Source of the DNA: an uncultured Spirochaetales bacterium
Lineage (GTDB): Bacteria; Spirochaetota; Spirochaetia; Sphaerochaetales; Sphaerochaetaceae
Direction: 5' to 3'
NCBI GenBank assembly: GCA_944392695.1
Contig: CALXXN010000009.1
Location: forward strand, 1 to 64,000
DNA length: 64,000 bases
Numbering within the stretch: position 1 is the stretch's first letter; each line of letters begins with the position of its first letter. Of the stretch, positions 26,020-34,912 are shown in pieces. Below the pieces are notes generated by a model. It did no database searches and was not told where the DNA came from. It worked only from the letters and a program-made list of their open reading frames with translations. The position numbers and the translations under genes were made by a program.

Positions 26020-27243
26020 ATGAAGAGAGTACTATTCGCTGTTTCTCTTATCGTGGTGGGCCTGCTTGTTGTCTCTTGTGACAACAGTACTCCTGAAAGC
26101 CCACAAACCTATTATCTCCCTCATTTTGCTGGAGGGTCGATTTCCAGCCGCGGCTTGATTGATATGGGTGACTGGGATGATTTCGGTACGGCCACCTCGG
26201 TCATGACATATGCTCCAATGATGACAGCACTGATTCCTGTAGAAGGCACGTCCAGTGAGGTTGAGGGGATTATTCATGATTCATATGGTGATTTCAACAT
26301 CTACGGATTTAAAGCTTCTTATAGCATGGAGACGCTGAGCATTGATGAAGACCATATGTATATCCGCTACTATGTGAGTGATAGTAAGACTAAAACAATT
26401 GCAGGTGTCATAGACTATTATCTGGATCTCAATAGTTATCGCTTCTCGTATAGGGAAATCGTTGCTTTGACGCTTGGCTTTAAAGACCGATATCTTGAGC
26501 CATCCATCCTATCAATCGAACTTGATAATGTTGCATTGGAACCAGACGGGAGTTTTTCCGCCGGTGAAAACCGTAATGCCATCGTAGATTTCGTTGATAT
26601 CACCTCGACTGGTGACGGCATACTCACAAGGACCTATCCGCATATGAGGAGTAGTAAAGGGGTTTTAGCTGTCTTCCTGGATCCTCGTGAGCTAGGACGC
26701 TTTGATATTTCGATTGGACCAGATGATGTCAAACCAATACTCGAGGACTTGATTGGCCCAAATTACTCGATCGACAATGAAGAAGAGGCAAAGAATTTCG
26801 GACATGATGTGTTCCAGTATCTTCTGAACCAGTTCTATCAAAGTGGAGGATCCCTCTCAAGTCATGATCCTAGAAGTGGCGGTCATGATTTGTATGACAC
26901 CTATGATGAGTATCGCAGGGACTCAATCAGGGCAATGAAGAACCATCATCCTCGACAGGATGATTTCTTCACTCCAACTGAGGACTTTATTGTCTTTGAG
27001 TATGACACCATGAAAGCTGCGACTTTGAGTACAGGTGTTGATATCACTTCAATAGAGCAAGGCCAGCTTGTTGACGATAAGGACAAGCTTGCAAAAATGG
27101 GATTCGCTGCTTTCTATCCTGAAGTTTTTGATGATGGCTTCACTATAGATGAATTCATCGAAACCCACCTGCACAAGGCAGGTGTTGAGGATGATGCGTA
27201 CATCCAGTCTTATATCGATGGTTGGAAGAATGATTGGAAATAG
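26020..27243 (+). CDS. Large lipoprotein of unknown function
   Basis: 407 residues with a lipoprotein signal (MKRVLFAVSLIVVGLLVVSC, lipobox VVSC) and an acidic, beta-rich mature chain. No domain was recognised. The C-terminal 120 residues hold a helical segment (DKDKLAKMGFAAFYPEVFDDGFTIDEFIETHL). The start at 26020 follows GGAG by ten bases; a GTG two codons earlier is possible. Base composition is AT-richer than the chromosome around it. It converges on the AAA-ATPase gene with four bases between the stops. Confidence 0.65.
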   Translation: MKRVLFAVSLIVVGLLVVSCDNSTPESPQTYYLPHFAGGSISSRGLIDMGDWDDFGTATSVMTYAPMMTALIPVEGTSSEVEGIIHDSYGDFNIYGFKASYSMETLSIDEDHMYIRYYVSDSKTKTIAGVIDYYLDLNSYRFSYREIVALTLGFKDRYLEPSILSIELDNVALEPDGSFSAGENRNAIVDFVDITSTGDGILTRTYPHMRSSKGVLAVFLDPRELGRFDISIGPDDVKPILEDLIGPNYSIDNEEEAKNFGHDVFQYLLNQFYQSGGSLSSHDPRSGGHDLYDTYDEYRRDSIRAMKNHHPRQDDFFTPTEDFIVFEYDTMKAATLSTGVDITSIEQGQLVDDKDKLAKMGFAAFYPEVFDDGFTIDEFIETHLHKAGVEDDAYIQSYIDGWKNDWK

Positions 27244-27247
27244 GGTG

Positions 27248-28549
27248 TCAGAACATCTTTTCCAATAGGTTCTTGTCCAATAGGAAGTCGAAGAGGGGTA
27301 CGAAGAGTATGCCCTCTTCGTTGTACCAAGGCTTGAAATTCCCACTTGTGATGACCACCTTCCTGAAAGCATCAGGAATCTGACGAAGTGATTCCAGTTC
27401 CTGATCCATCTTCACCTGGTCTGGTATCATGAGTGCTGATTGTATGTAGACCCTGGAAGAAGCATTGTTCACAACGAAGTCCACTTCGAATTGACGTCTT
27501 TCTGAATGTCCGTCTTTCACAAAATTCTTGTATGTGACTCCTGTGTCCACATTCAAGCCCCTTTGGATGAGTTCGTTGTAGATGATGTTCTCCATTATGT
27601 GACTCTCTTCCTGCTGTCTGAAATTCAGAATGGCGTTCCTAAGTCCAATATCTGTGTAGTAGTACTTTGGCTGTGTTGAGATGTGTTTACGGCCTTTGAC
27701 ATCATATCGTTCCGCTGCTTTGACTATGAAGGCTTCATCCAGAAATTTGATGTATTTCTTGATTGTTGGTTCGCTGACCCCTTTCATCTTATTCGAGGCG
27801 AAGGTGTTTGCGATTTTTGATGGATTGAGAGGAGAGCCAATGGCGGATGCGATGACTTTCATCAACTCCCTCATGCCTGTGTCGTCTTTGAGGTCGTTGT
27901 GTTCAACCAGGTCTGCAAGGTAGATCTGTTCATTCAAGTTGGCAAGATATTTAGTCTTGTTCACATCTCCTTGCTCGAATAGGACATGTGGCAGTCCTCC
28001 GTAATATGTGTAGTCACGCCAAGCCTCGCTCTTCTCCAAGCCTGATGCGGCAAGGTACTCGGAAAAAGACAGCGGAGCGATATGGATGGTGTCACCGCGG
28101 TCTCGGAATTCCGTCCGGATATCACTAGAGAGGAATCTTGAGTTGCTACCTGTCACGTAAACATCAGTATTGCCTTTCCGCATGAGTCCGCTGAGTATCC
28201 CATAAAGCCTGATAGGCTGGTCCCTGTCTTTCATTTCCTCTTTGCTGATGGCGAACTGTGCTTCATCGAGAAGTATGTAATACATCTTCTTGGAATCAGT
28301 CATATGCTGTTTGATATAATCTTTGAGCAAATCTGGATTCCTAAGATCCTTGAAATCGTCATCATCCAAGGCAATCGGAATGATGCATTCTTCCTCAACA
28401 CCATGTTCCAAGAGATAGTTGTGGAATAGGGTGAAGAGCAGGAATGACTTCCCACATCTTCTGATTCCTGTGATTACTTTGATCATTCCGTTGCCAATTT
28501 TCGATACCAGCCGATTCAGGTATTCATCGCGCTGTATGGTCATTCTCAT
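27248..28549 (-). CDS. AAA_14/DUF4143 ATPase
   Basis: 433 residues. The N-terminal P-loop ATPase (VITGIRRCGKSFLL; Walker B YYILLDEAQF; sensor VYVTGSNSRFLSSDIRTEFRDRG) precedes the DUF4143 domain (FLDEAFIVKAAERYDVKGRKHISTQPKYYYTDIGLRNAIL). That domain carries a PD-(D/E)XK-like core (ENIIYNELIQRGLNVDTGVTY; RRQFEVDFVVN). These are widespread single-gene accessory ATPases of unproven role, often mobile. The first codons are MRMTIQRDEYL, and the second Met may be the true start. AT-rich composition fits recent acquisition. Confidence 0.88.
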   Translation of the reverse strand: MRMTIQRDEYLNRLVSKIGNGMIKVITGIRRCGKSFLLFTLFHNYLLEHGVEEECIIPIALDDDDFKDLRNPDLLKDYIKQHMTDSKKMYYILLDEAQFAISKEEMKDRDQPIRLYGILSGLMRKGNTDVYVTGSNSRFLSSDIRTEFRDRGDTIHIAPLSFSEYLAASGLEKSEAWRDYTYYGGLPHVLFEQGDVNKTKYLANLNEQIYLADLVEHNDLKDDTGMRELMKVIASAIGSPLNPSKIANTFASNKMKGVSEPTIKKYIKFLDEAFIVKAAERYDVKGRKHISTQPKYYYTDIGLRNAILNFRQQEESHIMENIIYNELIQRGLNVDTGVTYKNFVKDGHSERRQFEVDFVVNNASSRVYIQSALMIPDQVKMDQELESLRQIPDAFRKVVITSGNFKPWYNEEGILFVPLFDFLLDKNLLEKMF

Positions 28550-28693
28550 TTTAGATTTTTCCAGTTCTAATAAGTTTTCTAAAATGTAACATGCGCCAAA
28601 GGGTTGTCAATGTTCATTTTACTTTTTTTACGGATTTGAGGAAAAATAAAATACACAGCAGGAGTGAATGGAAGAAGCTTGGTCTGTAGAATA

Positions 28694-28722
28694 ACTGATG
28701 GCCACTCGAAGTGGCCACCAGT
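28694..28722 (-). terminator. Hairpin behind the beta-helix lipoprotein gene
   Basis: Stem ACTGxTGGCCACT / AGTGGCCAxCAGT, about 12 pairs with one mismatch and a three-base loop, 21 bases behind the stop. The T-run is weak, so termination is likely but not certain. Confidence 0.5.
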
Positions 28723-28742
28723 GTTGGGAATCAGTCATCAAA

Positions 28743-30083
28743 TCATTGATACTCGTACGGCCCATAAGAGACCTTGCGTCCTCTATCCCTGTCATCATCG
28801 TCCAAGACAAGACGCTCCCGTCCTTCGATATCTTCCTCAAGGATATCATCATCGATTCCTATGTTCTCGAAATCATCTTCCCTCAGCGGGGTGGCCGTTG
28901 TGATGATGTCTTCGAATTCATCATGCCTGTATCCTTCTGGGAAATCGGCGATGTAAATGTTCTTCTTTTCAGAATCCGTGCCTTCAGAAACGATTATGTT
29001 GTTCACACCATTGATTGCTCCTGTTCCATTTACATCCCTGATGATGCTGTGGATGTAGGTGGCTCCTTCGAGGTAGGGGGCATCTGAGTTGATGAAGACC
29101 AGATTATTGCCTGGATTTGAGACCTGGCGCACGATGAGACCATTGATAACTCCTGATACGTTCTTCAAGTTTTGGACAGTGCTTTTCCTGAAGTCAATCT
29201 CGAAGTCATCATCATCGCCTCCAAGCATCTTGAGTGCGTTGTGGTCGATTTCCTCGAAGACCATGTTCCTGAACTCAAGCTCGAACTCGATGTCATCATG
29301 TTGGAAGCTTGGTGCGGTGATACCCTGTATGGCTGTGGTCCCAGTCCTGTTCCAGTCCGCATCAAAACCACCAATCAAGCGCAGTTCCAGCTCTGTGTCA
29401 TCACCTGTGAAGCCAAGGGAGTTGAAGTCTATCGTTTCAACGGAGGAAGTGCCTGTGGTGGCTTGGAACTTGATTGTGAGTTCCACGTCATCGTCATGAC
29501 GCTGTGCGTTCCCCTCAACGAAGGACTTGACCTGCTTAATGCTGTTGTAGGGGCTCTCTTTTGAGCCATCGCCACCATCAGCGGCATTGAGGTCGAAATA
29601 GACACCGCGTTCAAAGGTCGGTTTGATGTAGCGGATCAGCTCAGGAGCGATGATGATGGTCTCGTCTTCACCATTGCCAATTGCCGCCTTGATTTCACTG
29701 ATGAGACTGCGCCAGTTGCTATTCTTCTTAAGCTCAGCCCTGTTTATCTCCCACTCGTCAAAGACGAAGCCTGGACGTGGATTGACCTGGTAGGGGATGT
29801 CCCTGTTGGGTACTGTGACGGTGGCACTGAACTCAATGTCGTTTGTGCCAGTGCTTGTGTTTGTACTTGTTGGTTCGAGAAGCCCTGTAATGTCTTCCCC
29901 TGCGACAATGACCTCGCCGGAAACGAATGCCGTCGCGTTGTTGATTGATCTTGCTGAAGCATTTCCAGCAGATCCCTGGACCCTTACCTCCGCTGTTGTC
30001 TCACCGCTTGGTCCTGAACAGGACACGGCGGTGATGATGAGGACAAGCGCTAAGAAGGCAAGCAGTTTTCTGTTTGTGATCAT
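28743..30083 (-). CDS. Acidic lipoprotein with DUF1565/beta-helix-like region
   Basis: 446 residues. A lipoprotein signal (MITNRKLLAFLALVLIITAVSC, lipobox AVSC) is followed by a Thr/Ser-rich spacer and a bacterial-repeat-like strand set (VNPRPGFVFDEWEINRAEL). Then comes YFDLNAADGGDGSKESPYNSIKQV, the entry motif of DUF1565/pectate-lyase-like right-handed beta helices. Clusters of Asp (LGGDDDDFEIDF; LVLDDDDRDRGRK) suggest calcium binding. It is probably surface- or periplasm-exposed; an adhesin or glycan-binding role is only a guess. The start at 30083 follows CAGGGAGA. Confidence 0.68.
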   Translation of the reverse strand: MITNRKLLAFLALVLIITAVSCSGPSGETTAEVRVQGSAGNASARSINNATAFVSGEVIVAGEDITGLLEPTSTNTSTGTNDIEFSATVTVPNRDIPYQVNPRPGFVFDEWEINRAELKKNSNWRSLISEIKAAIGNGEDETIIIAPELIRYIKPTFERGVYFDLNAADGGDGSKESPYNSIKQVKSFVEGNAQRHDDDVELTIKFQATTGTSSVETIDFNSLGFTGDDTELELRLIGGFDADWNRTGTTAIQGITAPSFQHDDIEFELEFRNMVFEEIDHNALKMLGGDDDDFEIDFRKSTVQNLKNVSGVINGLIVRQVSNPGNNLVFINSDAPYLEGATYIHSIIRDVNGTGAINGVNNIIVSEGTDSEKKNIYIADFPEGYRHDEFEDIITTATPLREDDFENIGIDDDILEEDIEGRERLVLDDDDRDRGRKVSYGPYEYQ

Positions 30084-30217
30084 AGTTTTGTCTCCCTGTG
30101 GCTGTGGGATTGTCCGTTTCACAACCACAGTGGAACTATGACATGGCTTTGCAAGATCACAAAGTGAAAAAGTCACAAAAAATCAACAAAATACAAGATC
30201 AGTACTCGCAGTACCGC

Positions 30218-30970
30218 TCAGAAAGCCCCCTGTCCGCCATCTACAGGCATGATCGCACCTGTGATGTATGAGGCCTGGTCGCTTGCCAGGAAGGCAGCCA
30301 TGCTGGCGATATCATCCGCACTGCCGAAGCGTCCCATCGGAATGCTCCTGGCTATGTTCTCCTTATGACGGCGCTCTGCTTCCTTGTCCATGTTGGTCAC
30401 ATTCCAGATGTTGGTTTCGATGGCACCAGGTGCGATCGCATTGACCCTTACACCCTTGGATGCAAGCTCTATGGCCCATACACGTGTGAACTGTGAGACC
30501 GCCGACTTCGCACCAATGTACATTGAAAGCCCTGCAGCTGGATGGTCAGCACCGACAGAAGACATGTTGAGGATCATCCCCTTGGCCGCGATGATGCAGG
30601 GGAGGGTGCGTACAGTCAGTGCGACCAAGGCCCTTACATCAAGACTGAATGCCTTGTCGTAGTCTTGGACGGTGATTTCAGTGATTTGCTGTACCGGGCA
30701 CCAGCCTGCGTTGTTCACGAGTACATCGAGCTTTCCACCGAATTCTTTTTCGACATAGCGGCCAATCTCCTCGACAACGGCATCATCTGTGATATCCCCA
30801 GCAAGCCAGGTGATGTTCGGATTGCCATCAGCTGTCTCTTTCAATGAAGACTCATGCCTTGCCACGATCAGGACACGGGCTCCTTCTGAGGCGTAGCGGC
30901 GTGCTATGGCGCGGCCGATTCCAGAGCCACCTCCTGTCACAATGGTAGTCTTGTTTGTCATGTCGTACAT
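30218..30970 (-). CDS. Short-chain dehydrogenase/reductase
   Basis: 250-residue classical SDR. The cofactor motif TGGGSGIGRAIA is at about residue 12, NNAG at about 90, catalytic Ser in NMSSVG, and YIGAK as the YxxxK pair. The ending MPVDGGQGAF is typical of FabG-like enzymes. The Arg after VLIVAR favours NADP. The ATG at 30970 is set by TTTGGAGG seven bases upstream. The substrate is unknown. The 275 bases upstream (30971-31245) contain no gene I can support. Confidence 0.88.
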   Translation of the reverse strand: MYDMTNKTTIVTGGGSGIGRAIARRYASEGARVLIVARHESSLKETADGNPNITWLAGDITDDAVVEEIGRYVEKEFGGKLDVLVNNAGWCPVQQITEITVQDYDKAFSLDVRALVALTVRTLPCIIAAKGMILNMSSVGADHPAAGLSMYIGAKSAVSQFTRVWAIELASKGVRVNAIAPGAIETNIWNVTNMDKEAERRHKENIARSIPMGRFGSADDIASMAAFLASDQASYITGAIMPVDGGQGAF

Positions 30971-31240
30971 TTCCCAACCTCCAAAAATGGTTGGATGGGG
31001 CCGGTAGTGTGTTTTATCAGTCCAGTGTCTCCCGTCCGGTCCCATCCACACCAACAGATATAATTCCTGTTTGCTGGGTCCAGTAGTTCAAGTTTGTGTG
31101 CAGGTGATGACTTGGGGTGTCAGATGCAAGGTCTTGGTGGACAATGTCGATTGGTTGTCAGGCTTATGGTGTCCTAGGATTGCATACGCATCGGATCAGG
31201 TGGGGCTGATCCTGGCTCGTGGAGTTGATGTGATGATATG

Positions 31241-31270
31241 AAAAAGGACGGGCTGGATTCCAACCCGTCC
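31241..31270 (-). terminator. Rho-independent terminator behind ugpC/msmK
   Basis: GGACGGG/CCCGTCC stem extended by TGG/CCA (31246-31270), with TTTTT on the minus strand at 31245-31241. Confidence 0.82.
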
Positions 31271-31292
31271 TCCTCTGTTTCAGGATATTGTC

Positions 31293-32438
31293 TTATTCCT
31301 CGACCTTCTTCGCGTTGGCGGCAGGGGCCTTGTTAGGCACATTGCCACGGATGGCGAGCTCGGTCTCGATATCGAAGAACTTGGCCTTGTCCATGTTCGG
31401 AATCAGGCTGATTCTCTCGTCGACATTCGGAATGACCGTTCCATCGATCTTGCCGATGACACGGGCGTTGCTTGTGGCGACATAGACGTGGGTCTCAGCA
31501 CCGAGAGGCTCGACGACGGAGACGTGGCCGTCGATTGTGCGTCCTGCCTCTGGAGTGTGGGTGAACTCGACATCCTCTGGCCTGATACCAAATGTGACCT
31601 GACGGCCGACATAGGGCTTCAGGAAGGCGGCCTGCTGGTCAGTGACATAGAGCGTGAAGGTGCCCTCGTCGACCAGGATGCGTCCACCATTCTCCTTGAC
31701 GGTGACGGTGATGAAGTTCATGGGTGGTGAACCGATGAAGCCTGCGACAAACTTGTTGTCAGGGTTGTTGTAGAGTTCGAGCGGTCCGCCGATCTGCTGG
31801 ATGACACCCAGCTTCATGACGACGATCTTGTCGGCCATCGTAAGGGCCTCGACCTGGTCGTGTGTGACGTAGATCATCGTTGCCTGCAGCCTGTGGTGCA
31901 GTCCGCTGATCTCAGCCCTCATCTGGACACGGAGCTTGGCGTCCAAGTTGGAGAGCGGCTCGTCGAAGAGGAAGACCTTGGGCTGGCGGACGATGGCACG
32001 TCCAACAGCGACACGCTGCCTCTGGCCACCAGAAAGGGCCTTTGGCTTCCTTTCCAGGAGCTGCTCGATGTCGAGGATCTTCGCAGCTTCGCGGACACGC
32101 TTGTCAATCTCAGCCTTGTCGAACTTCCTGATCTTAAGACCGAAGGCCATGTTGTCATAGACCGTCATGTGGGGATACAGGGCGTAGTTCTGGAAGACCA
32201 TCGCGATGTCCCTGTCCTTGGGCGGGACGTCGTTGACGACTTTTCCATCGATGGTGAGCGTACCGGAGGAGATATCCTCGAGGCCGGCGATCATCCTCAG
32301 CGTGGTTGACTTACCACAGCCAGAGGGGCCGACGAGGACGACAAACTCCTTGTCTTCAATGTCGATGTTGACATTGTCGACTGCTTTGACGCCGCCATCG
32401 TAAATCTTGCAGATGTTCTCAAGTTTTACTGTAGCCAT
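31293..32438 (-). CDS. ugpC: Sugar ABC transporter ATPase, UgpC/MsmK type
   Basis: 381 residues: Walker A GPSGCGKSTT, signature LSGGQRQRVAVGRAIV, Walker B VFLFDEPLSNLDAKL, H-loop VTHDQVEALTMAD. A C-terminal MalK-type regulatory OB domain follows (FGIRPEDVEFT; VVEPLGAETHVYV). This is the shared ATPase that energises several CUT1 sugar importers. The nearest ATPase-less importer is the one at 44-47.7 kb. The gene stands alone between a terminator and a divergent TetR gene. Confidence 0.93.
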   Translation of the reverse strand: MATVKLENICKIYDGGVKAVDNVNIDIEDKEFVVLVGPSGCGKSTTLRMIAGLEDISSGTLTIDGKVVNDVPPKDRDIAMVFQNYALYPHMTVYDNMAFGLKIRKFDKAEIDKRVREAAKILDIEQLLERKPKALSGGQRQRVAVGRAIVRQPKVFLFDEPLSNLDAKLRVQMRAEISGLHHRLQATMIYVTHDQVEALTMADKIVVMKLGVIQQIGGPLELYNNPDNKFVAGFIGSPPMNFITVTVKENGGRILVDEGTFTLYVTDQQAAFLKPYVGRQVTFGIRPEDVEFTHTPEAGRTIDGHVSVVEPLGAETHVYVATSNARVIGKIDGTVIPNVDERISLIPNMDKAKFFDIETELAIRGNVPNKAPAANAKKVEE

Positions 32439-32563
32439 TTGTCTCTGCCTGACTCCTTTTGCATTGATGGCTCTAGTATGGGGCAGTTTTGGGCATATTC
32501 AAAGCTTTTTTTCTGGAATCTGGTTCCGATTTTCCTAAAAAAGTGCCTGAAAACGGGCTTTTG

Positions 32564-32589
32564 TTGACTAAACAGACAAAATCAGTCAA
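32564..32589. promoter_or_regulatory. Candidate TetR operator
   Basis: Inverted repeat TTGACT...AGTCAA with 14 bases between the arms, centred about 25 bases before the tetR start in the ugpC-tetR divergent region. The left arm may also be a -35 box. Autoregulation is inferred only from position. Confidence 0.35.
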
Positions 32590-32598
32590 AAAGAGGGT

Positions 32599-33186
32599 AT
32601 GCCTAAGAAATACACGGAAACTGAGAAGGAGAACATCAGGCGTGACCTGAGGCGCCAGGCTGAACGGCTCATGGCGGCGGGGCCTGTCAGGCGGATCACT
32701 GTCGATGAGATCGTGAAGGCCGCCGCGATACCTAAGGGCACCTTCTATCTTTTCTACCCACACAAGGAGGCGCTTTTCTTTGATGTGATCAGGTCTTTCA
32801 GGCTTGAGATGCAGGAGGAGATGCTCTCATTGCTGCAGGAGCTGGATGAGAACCATATCGTCACAAGTCTGACTACTGTCTTCAGTCATCTCCTGGACAA
32901 TATGTATGAGCGTGGGATCTGGAGGCTTTTTGAGGAAGAAGAGCTTCAGTGTGTCATGCGCCCCCTGCCAGAAGGGACGCTTGACCGGGAAGTCGAGGCG
33001 CTGCAGGCCTTCTTCGCGGAACTCTTCTCTTATTTCGCGATAGACGATGAGGACGACATCAGCCGTTTCCATTCAGCCTTCATGATGATCGTCCTCTCCA
33101 TGGGGCAGGGCGCCAGGGTGGCTGGAGCCAGGGATGCCTGGAGGACATTGCTCCGGGGCCTGATGCTCCAGCTCGTAGGTGAGTAG
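32599..33186 (+). CDS. TetR/AcrR-family regulator
   Basis: 195 residues. The N-terminal HTH (AERLMAAGPVRRITVDEIVKAAAIPKGTFYLFYPHKEALFFDVI) is classic TetR. The C-terminal ligand domain is helical and unassigned. It is divergent from ugpC and ends four bases from the convergent stop of the CNNM transporter gene. The target and ligand are unknown. Confidence 0.88.
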   Translation: MPKKYTETEKENIRRDLRRQAERLMAAGPVRRITVDEIVKAAAIPKGTFYLFYPHKEALFFDVIRSFRLEMQEEMLSLLQELDENHIVTSLTTVFSHLLDNMYERGIWRLFEEEELQCVMRPLPEGTLDREVEALQAFFAELFSYFAIDDEDDISRFHSAFMMIVLSMGQGARVAGARDAWRTLLRGLMLQLVGE

Positions 33187-33190
33187 GACA

Positions 33191-34564
33191 CTATTCGTCT
33201 TTCTCTTTTTCCTTGCGTTTGCCTGCCTGGGTCTTGTCATCAGCCTCATCGACAGGGGGGATGATCTTCTCAACGACGGCCTGGGCGATCCTCTTGTCTT
33301 CGACCTGGGTGACCGTGATCCTCAAACCGTTCACTTCGATTGTGAAGGTCTGGCCATCGCTGGGGATCTCATGGAGGCAGGAGAAGACCATGCCACCGAC
33401 TGTGTCGTAGTCTCGTTCATCGGGGATCTTGACATCGAGCTCGTCTTCGAGGTCCTCGATGGTCAAGGTGCCGGAGACGCGCCAACGGTTCTCTCCGAGG
33501 CGCTCGATCTCAGGGGCCTCTGCCTCGTCGAACTCGTCATAGATGTTGCCCACGATCTCCTCAAGAAGGTCTTCGAGGGTGATGATGCCCCGGGTCTCGC
33601 CGTATTCATCAATCACTATTGATATGTGCACCTTCTTCTTCTGCATGTCGGAGAAGAGCTGGTCGGCCTTGATCGACTCAGGAACGAAGTATGCGCGGCG
33701 CAACATGTCACGCACGCTCTTCCTGCTGCCGCTTGTGCGGTTGATCAGGAAGTCCCTGGCATTCAGGATGCCTATGATGTTGTTGACATCACCCTCATAG
33801 ACAGGGTAGCGGGAGTTCCCGCTCTCCTTGATTGTGTTGATGATCGTCTCATCATCGTCATCAACGCTGAAGTAGTTGACATCGCCGATGCGTGTCATGA
33901 TCTCGGAGACGGAGATGTCATTGAACTCGAAGATGTTCTGGATCATCTCCTTCTCGTCCTCTTCGATCGTGCCGCTGTCGCCTCCTGTCTCGACCATCAT
34001 GCGGATCTCCGCCTCGCTGACCTGGTCGTCCTCGCTGGAGGTCTTCATGTGCAGGATGCGGAGGATGAGGTTGGTGGCAGAAGAGGTGAGCCAGATCAAG
34101 GGTTTCAAAACAGTTGATATGACCTGCAGCAGCTTGAGGAAGGCCTTCGCGACCTGGTAGCTCTTCTGCTGGGCGACACGCTTGGGCACCAGCTCGCCAA
34201 AGATGATTGTCACAAGTGTGAGTATGATTGTGATGATGACGACTGATATGCTGTTCAGTGTCTGGGGGTTCATCCTGACGCCAAGCGAGAGGAACCACTC
34301 GGTCATGGGCTCTGAAAGGCTGTCGGCAGCGAAAGCCGAGCCCAGGAAGCCGGAGAGTGAGATCGCGATTTGGATCGCCGAGAGGAAGCCTGAGGGGTTC
34401 TCAAGCATCTTCAAGAGCTTGGTGGCCGTCTTGTCACCTTCCTCCTCAAGCATCTTCAGCTTGGTGCTGGACAGTGAGACCATGGCCATTTCCAAGGCCG
34501 CGAATATGGCATTGACCGCTATGAATACGGCCTGAATCAATAATTGCCGGGGTACTGAAATCAT
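33191..34564 (-). CDS. CNNM/CorC (HlyC)-family membrane protein
   Basis: 457 residues. DUF21/CNNM membrane domain with about four helices (FIAVNAIFAALEMAMVSLSSTKL; AIQIAISLSGFLGSAFAAD; LVTIIFGELVPKRVAQQ) covers residues 1-180. A CBS pair follows (SVSEIMTRIGDVNYFSVDDDDE to IVIDEYGETRGIITLEDLLEEIVGNIYDE). A CorC_HlyC domain ends the fold, and the tail is charged. CNNM/CorC proteins handle Mg2+, probably by Na+-coupled export. The ATG at 34564 is set by AAAGGAG seven bases upstream. A structured leader of about 215 bases precedes it. Confidence 0.9.
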   Translation of the reverse strand: MISVPRQLLIQAVFIAVNAIFAALEMAMVSLSSTKLKMLEEEGDKTATKLLKMLENPSGFLSAIQIAISLSGFLGSAFAADSLSEPMTEWFLSLGVRMNPQTLNSISVVIITIILTLVTIIFGELVPKRVAQQKSYQVAKAFLKLLQVISTVLKPLIWLTSSATNLILRILHMKTSSEDDQVSEAEIRMMVETGGDSGTIEEDEKEMIQNIFEFNDISVSEIMTRIGDVNYFSVDDDDETIINTIKESGNSRYPVYEGDVNNIIGILNARDFLINRTSGSRKSVRDMLRRAYFVPESIKADQLFSDMQKKKVHISIVIDEYGETRGIITLEDLLEEIVGNIYDEFDEAEAPEIERLGENRWRVSGTLTIEDLEDELDVKIPDERDYDTVGGMVFSCLHEIPSDGQTFTIEVNGLRITVTQVEDKRIAQAVVEKIIPPVDEADDKTQAGKRKEKEKDE

Positions 34565-34782
34565 TTGATGCTCCTTTTCTCTAAAACATGTGCGTCCATG
34601 ACGCACCTCCATCCCTGTGTGAATACAGAAAACCTGGTATTCACAGGAGCATCTCCGGATGGAGCAGCTGGAATGACCTCACACGTCTACTGTATGGGTC
34701 TTCGTCAGCGTTGCGGTTCAACACCGCGTTGCCAGGGCCATCGTCCACTTTGTTAAGCAGTCTCTCCTTTGAAGAATCAATT
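34565..34782 (-). ncRNA. Structured 5' leader of the CNNM/CorC gene, riboswitch candidate
   Basis: On the minus strand from a predicted start near 34782, several helices can be drawn. GCGGT/ACCGC closes a small hairpin at 34713-34727. A long arm at 34607-34664 pairs CTCCATCC and CTGTGAATAC with GTATTCACACAG and GGATGGAG. GTGCGTC/GACGCAC at 34590-34606 is followed by TTTT, a terminator-like hairpin directly before the ribosome site. Length, structure and the end hairpin resemble a metal-sensing leader. I do not recognise M-box, yybP-ykoY or NiCo consensus sequence in it. Confidence 0.5.
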
Positions 34783-34788
34783 ATTTGA

Positions 34789-34818
34789 ATCCTAATCATT
34801 AAGACATGGAATCGTCAA
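34789..34818 (-). promoter_or_regulatory. Putative promoter of the CorC leader
   Basis: On the minus strand, TTGACG (34818-34813) and TAGGAT (34794-34789) are separated by 18 bases, giving a start near 34782. Confidence 0.5.
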
Positions 34819-34854
34819 GGTCTGCAGTGGAACCCATCATCGATCCGATTCTTC

Positions 34855-34882
34855 TTGCCCCCGTCGGATCGCATGTTATAAT
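34855..34882 (+). promoter_or_regulatory. Putative promoter of the RecA-like gene
   Basis: TTGCCC at 34855-34860 and a perfect TATAAT at 34877-34882 with a 16-base spacer. AGGAGG follows before the ATG at 34913. Confidence 0.6.
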
Positions 34883-34912
34883 CAGAATCAAAAGAAACAG
34901 GAGGTACCTAAT

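Noticed and set aside
34565-34782. M-box magnesium riboswitch
   Set aside because: None of the conserved M-box segments I know could be found, although the gene context fits. Left as an unclassified leader.
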